Shown here: one piece after another, positions 59,657-64,000 of the stretch
How the letters are laid out: every line of letters begins with the position of its first letter
Numbering within the stretch: position 1 is the first letter of the stretch
Assembly (NCBI RefSeq): GCF_003627075.1
Contig: NZ_CP032630.1
Span: 1,364,001-1,428,000, forward strand
DNA: 64,000 nucleotides
Direction of reading: 5' to 3'
Source of the DNA: Protaetiibacter intestinalis
GTDB lineage: Bacteria > Actinomycetota > Actinomycetes > Actinomycetales > Microbacteriaceae
The notes under the pieces: generated by a model
Told to the model about the DNA's origin: nothing
The model's database searches: none
What the model saw: only the letters and a program-made list of their open reading frames with translations
Position numbers and translations under genes: made by a program

Positions 59657-59791
59657 GGTTGAGTGCCGCGCGAAGCGCGGTGTATCGAAACCAGCGAAGG
59701 CGCCCCTCGATGGGGCGCCTTCGCTCGGTGAGGGCCCACTGGTCCACGCCTGCACGGTTTTCGATACGCCCGCTGCGCGGGCTACTCAACC
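59657..59791. repeat. REPIN-like composite palindrome, copy 3
   Basis: 135-bp element with the same order of arms and hairpins as 35706-35841 and 35970-36105. Its central hairpin (59693-59706 with 59712-59725) is 14 perfect base pairs but differs in sequence from the other two: five stem positions change on both sides so that pairing is kept. Partial left ends lie at 59580-59600 and 59613-59635, a partial right end at 59808-59830; the latter supplies the stop codon of the next gene. Confidence 0.88.
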
Positions 59792-59820
59792 CGCGGGAGG
59801 GGTGGCGCTGCGCGGGCTAC

Positions 59821-60966
59821 TCAACCAGCGGGACGGGCCGGAGCCACCCCGGCGAACGCACGCCTGAGCGGGGTGCCGGGGTCGCGGGTGCGGTCGAGGA
59901 AGCGGCGGGCGATGAGGTCGAGGCCCGGCTGGCCGGGGTGCAGGCCGTCGGTGAGCAGGGCCGCGTCGTCGGGCCCCAGCAGTTCGCGCCCGTCGAGGTA
60001 GCCGAGCGCGGGGTCGGCGCGCGCCGCCACCAGTTCGGCGAGCAGTTCCCGGCTCGCGGCGAGGGTGAGCGCGGTGGCGTCGTCCTGTGGCGTGCCCACG
60101 AGCCGCCCGTCCGGTCCCGCCCGCCCCGGCCCCGGCGTCTCCTCGAGCGCGGGGCACGTGAAGGCGCCGATCACCACGATCGGCACCTCCGGCATCCGGT
60201 CGCGCAGCAGGTCGAGGAAGCCGTGCGCGGCGGAGGCGAAGGCGCGACGGCGCATGGCATCCGCCGCGACCACGTTGATGCCGAGCTCGAGCGTCACGAC
60301 GTCGGCGTCGAGGGCGCGGATGCTGAGCGCCGTCATCGGGTCGAGCTGGGCGTTGCCGCCGAAGCCGAGGTTCGTCCAGCGGATGCCGAGCTCGCGCCCC
60401 ACGAGCGCCGGCCACGTTCCGCGGGCGTCGCGGGCCGCCCCGCCGTGGCTGATCGAGCTGCCGTGGTGAACCCAGTGCGCACCGGTGCGGGCGGGCGCCG
60501 CGGCGACGGCGGCGTCGCCGGTCACCCCGTCGACCGCGACCGCCGCGTCGACCGGGAACCACACCACCACCTCCCGCTCGGCGCCCGTGCCGCCGAGCTC
60601 GAGCACCAGGCGCCGCGCGGGCGCCGGCTCGGCCATCCACGCCGCGTCCCGCACCTCGCGGATGAGACCCGTGGGCTCCACGCTCGCGCGGGCCACGACC
60701 TCGCCGTCGACCTCGGCGAGGAACTCGGCCGTGCGCTCGGGCGCCTCCCGGTGCGCCATCACGAGCCGGTCGACACGCACCTCGAGGGTCAGCGTGCGCG
60801 CGGCGGTGCGCAGCCGCATCCGCACCCCGGAGGCGAACGACCCCATCACGCGCAGCGGCTCGGGGGCGAGCGCCGACTGCGCCGCGAGCAGCCGCAGCGG
60901 ACGCCAGCCGTCGCCCTCGCGCACCGTCTCCACGGCCCCGTCGAAGCGAACGGTTCCGGGGGCCAC
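59821..60966 (-). CDS. GDSL esterase with N-terminal beta-sandwich
   Basis: 381 aa. About 150 residues of strand-rich N-terminal domain precede a SGNH domain with GSSISHGG (Ser), NLGFGGNAQ, ELGINVV (Asn) and DGLHPG (Asp-x-x-His). This two-domain form (CE2/CE-like lipase GDSL_2) is often a carbohydrate esterase. No signal peptide. The final codons are PAG-stop, with the stop written by a repeat-end motif. A GTG start 6 nt after CAGAAT is a weak leaderless-type promoter. Confidence 0.83.
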   Translation of the reverse strand: MAPGTVRFDGAVETVREGDGWRPLRLLAAQSALAPEPLRVMGSFASGVRMRLRTAARTLTLEVRVDRLVMAHREAPERTAEFLAEVDGEVVARASVEPTGLIREVRDAAWMAEPAPARRLVLELGGTGAEREVVVWFPVDAAVAVDGVTGDAAVAAAPARTGAHWVHHGSSISHGGAARDARGTWPALVGRELGIRWTNLGFGGNAQLDPMTALSIRALDADVVTLELGINVVAADAMRRRAFASAAHGFLDLLRDRMPEVPIVVIGAFTCPALEETPGPGRAGPDGRLVGTPQDDATALTLAASRELLAELVAARADPALGYLDGRELLGPDDAALLTDGLHPGQPGLDLIARRFLDRTRDPGTPLRRAFAGVAPARPAG

Positions 60967-60993
60967 CCCGCCATTCTGCTCCTCGGCTGCGGG

Positions 60994-62325
60994 TCAGCGC
61001 TGCGTCTCGACCTCGACGATCGCGATCTCCTGCGTCGCCGTGTCGCGGTCGGCGGCCGTCGCGGAGGAGAGCCTGAGCGGCCAGCGCCCGCCGCGGTTCC
61101 AGCGCACCCGCACCTCCCGGGTGCGCAGGTAGAAGCCGGCCGCGATCGCCGCCGCGACGAACCCGGATGCGGCGCCCACGGCGATCGCCCAGCGCGGCCC
61201 CGCCGCATCCGCGACCGCGCCGACGAGGGGGGCGCCGATCGGGGTGCCGCCCATGAAGATCGCCAGGTAGATGGCCATCACCCGGCCGCGCATCGACGGG
61301 GCGGTCGTGGTCTGCACGTAGGCGTTGGCGGTGTTCATCATCGTGATGCCCGTGAAGCCCACCACCACGAGCAGCGCCGCGAAGCTCCACGGCTCGGGGG
61401 CGAGGGCGGCGCCCGCGAGCGAGAGCCCGAAGCCGAGGCTCGCGAGGGTCACGGTGCGCAGCCGGGGCCGCTCCCGCCGGGCGGCGATCAGGGCGCCCGC
61501 GACCGAGCCGACGGCGAGCGCCGACGACAGCCAGCCGAACTCCTGCGGCCCCTCGCCGAACTCCACGCGCGCCATCGTCGAGGTGTAGATGGGGAAGTTG
61601 TAGCCGAGCGTGCCGGTGAGGAACACCATCGCGAACACCAGCAGGATGTCGGGCCGGCGCCGCACGTAGCGGAAGCCCGCCCGCAGCTGCCCGCGCCCCT
61701 TCGCCTTGCGCGTGAAGGGGGTGAACTCGGCGGGCCGCAGCGCCCACAGCGAGCCGAGCACGGCGAGGAAGGTGGCCGCGTTGATGAGGAACACCCAGCC
61801 GGAGCCGACCGCCGCCACGAGCACACCCGCCACCGCGGGTCCGATGAGGCGCGCCCCGTTGAAGGAGGCGGCGTTGAGGGCGACGGCGTTGGCGAGCGTG
61901 CGGTCGTCGACGAGCTCGCCCACGAACGCCTGCCGGGTGGGGGCGTCGAACGCGGCCGCGACGCCGAGCCCGAGCGCGAAGGCGAACACCATCCACAGCT
62001 GCACGACGCCGGTGAGCGTCAGCACGCCGAGCCCCACCCCGAGCAGCAGCATCGCGCCCTGGGTGACGGCGAGCACGCGGCGTCGGTCGAAGCGGTCGGC
62101 CACCCAGCCGGTGATCGGCAGCAGCACGAGCTGCGGCCCGAACTGCAACGCCATCACGACGCCCACCGCGATCGCGTCGTCGTCGGTGAGCTCGGCCAGC
62201 ACGAGCCAGTCCTGGGCGATGCGCTGCATCCAGGTGCCCGTGTTGGAGACGAGCGCGCCCGCGAACCAGATGCGGTAGTTCCGTGTCGCGAACGAACGGA
62301 ACATCTGACTCATCGCATCCATCAT
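60994..62325 (-). CDS. MFS transporter (MFS_3/enterobactin exporter type)
   Basis: 443 aa, 12 predicted helices. NYRIWFAGALVSNTGTWMQRIAQDWLVL at the start and GWVADRFDRRRVLAVTQG loop are typical of the EntS-like exporter group, like the protein at 43505-44869, but the two are not closely alike in their loops. The start is MMDAM...; ATG 62325 or 62322 after GAGGGG is possible, and ATG 62313 is the shortest. Substrate unknown. Divergent from the hydrolase gene with a 60-nt gap. Confidence 0.87.
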   Translation of the reverse strand: MMDAMSQMFRSFATRNYRIWFAGALVSNTGTWMQRIAQDWLVLAELTDDDAIAVGVVMALQFGPQLVLLPITGWVADRFDRRRVLAVTQGAMLLLGVGLGVLTLTGVVQLWMVFAFALGLGVAAAFDAPTRQAFVGELVDDRTLANAVALNAASFNGARLIGPAVAGVLVAAVGSGWVFLINAATFLAVLGSLWALRPAEFTPFTRKAKGRGQLRAGFRYVRRRPDILLVFAMVFLTGTLGYNFPIYTSTMARVEFGEGPQEFGWLSSALAVGSVAGALIAARRERPRLRTVTLASLGFGLSLAGAALAPEPWSFAALLVVVGFTGITMMNTANAYVQTTTAPSMRGRVMAIYLAIFMGGTPIGAPLVGAVADAAGPRWAIAVGAASGFVAAAIAAGFYLRTREVRVRWNRGGRWPLRLSSATAADRDTATQEIAIVEVETQR

Positions 62326-62385
62326 CCACCCCTCGCCTGGATGCCGGCCGCTCGGCGCTACGCTCGGATCCGGCGAGGAGGCCCG

Positions 62386-63270
62386 ATGACCTACGTGACC
62401 CGCACCGAGCACACCTTCGTGGACGCCCACGGGGTGACCATCCACTACTACGTGTGGGCGGCCCCCGAGCCGCGCGCGATCGTGCAGCTGCTGCACGGGG
62501 TGGGCGAGTACGCCACCCGCTACGAGCGCTTCGCGCAGGCGCTCGCATTCGCCGGGTACACGGTCTACGCCGACGACCACCGCGGGCACGGCGCCACCGG
62601 CCTCGGGCAGTGGGGCGGCGACCACGCGAAGCTCGGCAAGCTCGGCCCGGGCGGCGTCCGCGCCGCCATCGCGGCGATCCAGCAGCTCACGGGCATCATC
62701 CGCACCGCGCACCCCGACCTGCCCCTCGCGCTGTTCGGGCACAGCCTGGGGTCGCTGTTCGCGCAGAAGATCATCGGCACGGATGCCGCGAGCTACGACG
62801 CCGTGATCCTCTCGGCGAGCGCCTACCGCACCCTCACCGACATGAACGGGGGCGACCTCAACGCGAAGCACAAGCACCTCGGCACGACCGGGCACGAGTG
62901 GCTCTCGCGCGACCCCGCGGTGTGGGCGGCGTTCGCGGCCGACCCGCTCACCTTCGATGCCAAGGTGCTGGCGCTCTTCGGCCTGCCCGACACCCTGCGG
63001 CTGCTCGGCACGCCGAGGAGGCTGAACCGGGACCTGCCGATGCTCATCATGATCGGCGAGGAGGATCCGCTGGGCGGCCCCGCGAGCATCCGCAAACTCG
63101 CGGCCGCCTACGAGAAGCGCGGCGGCCTCAGCGATGTGACGGTCACCATCTACCCCGGCGCGCGCCACGAGACCCTCAACGAGACCAACCAGGCCGAGGT
63201 GCGCGCCGACATCGTCGCCTGGCTCGACGCCCACGTCGGTCGTGAGAACCCGAGCCCGCACCGCGGGTAA
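62386..63270 (+). CDS. alpha/beta hydrolase, monoacylglycerol lipase-like
   Basis: 294 aa Hydrolase_4/serine aminopeptidase S33 protein. LHGVGEYATRY oxyanion region, YADDHRGHGAT, nucleophile in GHSLGS, acid in IGEEDPLG and His in GARHETLNE complete the triad. Likely a monoacylglycerol lipase or lysophospholipase; no signal peptide. ATG 62386 is preceded by GAGGAGG. Confidence 0.9.
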   Translation: MTYVTRTEHTFVDAHGVTIHYYVWAAPEPRAIVQLLHGVGEYATRYERFAQALAFAGYTVYADDHRGHGATGLGQWGGDHAKLGKLGPGGVRAAIAAIQQLTGIIRTAHPDLPLALFGHSLGSLFAQKIIGTDAASYDAVILSASAYRTLTDMNGGDLNAKHKHLGTTGHEWLSRDPAVWAAFAADPLTFDAKVLALFGLPDTLRLLGTPRRLNRDLPMLIMIGEEDPLGGPASIRKLAAAYEKRGGLSDVTVTIYPGARHETLNETNQAEVRADIVAWLDAHVGRENPSPHRG

Positions 63271-63278
63271 GGCGCACC

Positions 63279-63284
63279 TAAGCT
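63279..63284 (+). promoter_or_regulatory. leaderless-type -10 box of the lipoate ligase gene
   Basis: TAAGCT exactly 6 nt before the GTG at 63291. Confidence 0.5.
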
Positions 63285-63290
63285 AGAGGG

Positions 63291-64000
63291 GTGCATGGCG
63301 AGTACAAGGTGCCGGGCGGCAAGCTCGTCGTGGTCGACGTCGACATCGAGGGCGAGCGGCTCGCGAACGTGCGGCTCTCGGGAGACTTCTTCCTCGAACC
63401 CGACGACGCGCTCCCGCTCATCGACGCCGCGCTGACCGGCCTTCCCGCGGATGCCGACGGTCGGGCGATCGCCGCCGCCGTGCAGGCGGCGCTGCCGGAG
63501 GGTGCCGTGATGCTCGGCTTCTCGCCCGAGGCGGTCGCCACCGCGGTGCGCCGCGCCGTGCACCGCGCCACCACCTGGCGCGACTACGACTGGGAGCTCG
63601 TGCATCCCGGCCCCCTCAGCCCCGTCACCCACCTCGCCCTCGACCAGGTGCTCGCCGAGGAGGTCGCGGCCGGTCGCCGCAAGCCCACCCTGCGCATCTG
63701 GGAGTGGGACGAGCCCGCCGTCGTCATCGGCAGCTTCCAGTCGGTGAAGAACGAGGTGGATGCCGAGAACGCCGAGCGTTTCGGCATCCCCGTGGTGCGG
63801 CGCATCTCGGGCGGCGGCGCCATGTTCATGGAGGCGGGCTCCGTCGTCACCTACTCGCTGTACGCGCCGATCGACCTCGTGCAGGGCATGAGCTTCGCCG
63901 ACAGCTACGCCTACCTCGACGACTGGGTGCTCGTGGCGCTGCGCTCTCTCGGCATCGAGGCGACGTACCAGCCGCTCAACGACATCGCGAGCCCCACCGG
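63291..64000 (+). CDS. lplA: lipoate-protein ligase A, cut by the window end
   Basis: The first 236 codons of a lipoyl ligase. An N-terminal lipoate-ligase accessory domain of about 95 residues (HGEYKVPGGKLVVVDVDIEG...FLEPDDALPLIDAALTG) precedes the catalytic domain with LALDQVLAEEV, VVIGSFQSVKNEV and the lipoyl-AMP motif RRISGGGAMFM. The order accessory-catalytic is the reverse of E. coli LplA but common in actinobacteria and Streptococcus-type ligases. It attaches lipoate to dehydrogenase E2 or glycine-cleavage H protein. The start codon GTG, 6 nt from TAAGCT, is chosen because the downstream ATG is out of frame. Confidence 0.87.
   Translation, partial: MHGEYKVPGGKLVVVDVDIEGERLANVRLSGDFFLEPDDALPLIDAALTGLPADADGRAIAAAVQAALPEGAVMLGFSPEAVATAVRRAVHRATTWRDYDWELVHPGPLSPVTHLALDQVLAEEVAAGRRKPTLRIWEWDEPAVVIGSFQSVKNEVDAENAERFGIPVVRRISGGGAMFMEAGSVVTYSLYAPIDLVQGMSFADSYAYLDDWVLVALRSLGIEATYQPLNDIASPT

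Noticed and set aside
59657..59791. tRNA or rRNA fragment suggested by several hairpins
   Set aside because: No cloverleaf order, no TPsiC or anticodon arm, and the same fold is repeated elsewhere at gene ends.
63268..63290. Iron box before lplA (TAAGGCGCACCTAA)
   Set aside because: Only the outer half-sites match the DtxR consensus and the centre is too short; chance is likely.

Overview
The window is very GC-rich DNA with strong G/C preference at third codon positions, dense gene packing and ATGA/GTGA start-stop overlaps. Several features point to an actinobacterium, most likely Microbacteriaceae (Micrococcales): leaderless-type promoters, a DtxR/IdeR-type iron box, an actinobacterial-type SOS box on a DUF222/HNH (13E12-like) gene, an F420/LLM-type oxidoreductase and the mycobacterial-type ATP-grasp/alpha-E/transglutaminase cluster. 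The placement is inferred from gene content and style, not from a marker gene. No rRNA, tRNA, CRISPR array, prophage or transposase gene was found.

Layout. 1-5651 (+): phosphonate uptake and breakdown operon (PhnC, a fused double PhnE, a FAD amine oxidase, a phosphonatase-like hydrolase, a zinc alcohol dehydrogenase). 5658-16213 (-): acetyl-CoA synthetase, LLM oxidoreductase, acyl-CoA ligase, threonine aldolase, an Na+-type ABC exporter, a NarL-type two-component pair and a MarR regulator. 16298-24273: FMN reductase, PutA, aldo/keto reductase, an Lrp-GntR regulator pair, and a probable arginine dihydrolase with ornithine aminotransferase. With PutA, the last two can take arginine to glutamate. 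24468-29045: assorted oxidoreductases and hydrolases.

29062-35571 (-) is a seven-gene operon with every junction overlapping: a response regulator fused to a PIG-L deacetylase, an ATP-grasp ligase, a PHP phosphoesterase, a membrane GT2 glycosyltransferase, a tiny membrane protein, a lone receiver and a PAS histidine kinase. It looks like a signal-controlled surface-glycan or glycoconjugate system and is the best candidate here for something undescribed. 35572-36193 holds two copies of a REPIN-like composite palindrome next to an SOS-box-controlled DUF222/HNH endonuclease gene. 37724-40092: an iron-regulated haem/siderophore-binding lipoprotein, a small membrane-protein pair and a probable structured small RNA. 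40093-43492: the ATP-grasp/alpha-E/transglutaminase cluster.

45138-59589 is a carbohydrate regulon. A LacI regulator, a complete sugar ABC importer, two glycosidases and an M24-like protein share three copies of one 20-bp operator. The long right-hand operon encodes a plausible complete oxidative uronate pathway: SDR dehydrogenase, enolase-superfamily enzyme, KdgD-like dehydratase and 2-oxoglutarate semialdehyde dehydrogenase. The window ends with a GDSL esterase, an MFS exporter, a lipase-like hydrolase and a truncated lipoate-protein ligase.

Two window-wide themes go beyond genes. (1) Intergenic spaces, mostly at gene 3' ends, carry long inverted repeats from at least six different sequence families, several supplying the stop codons of flanking genes. 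(2) At least thirteen genes have a TAnnnT -10 box exactly 6 or 7 nt before the start codon, with no leader.
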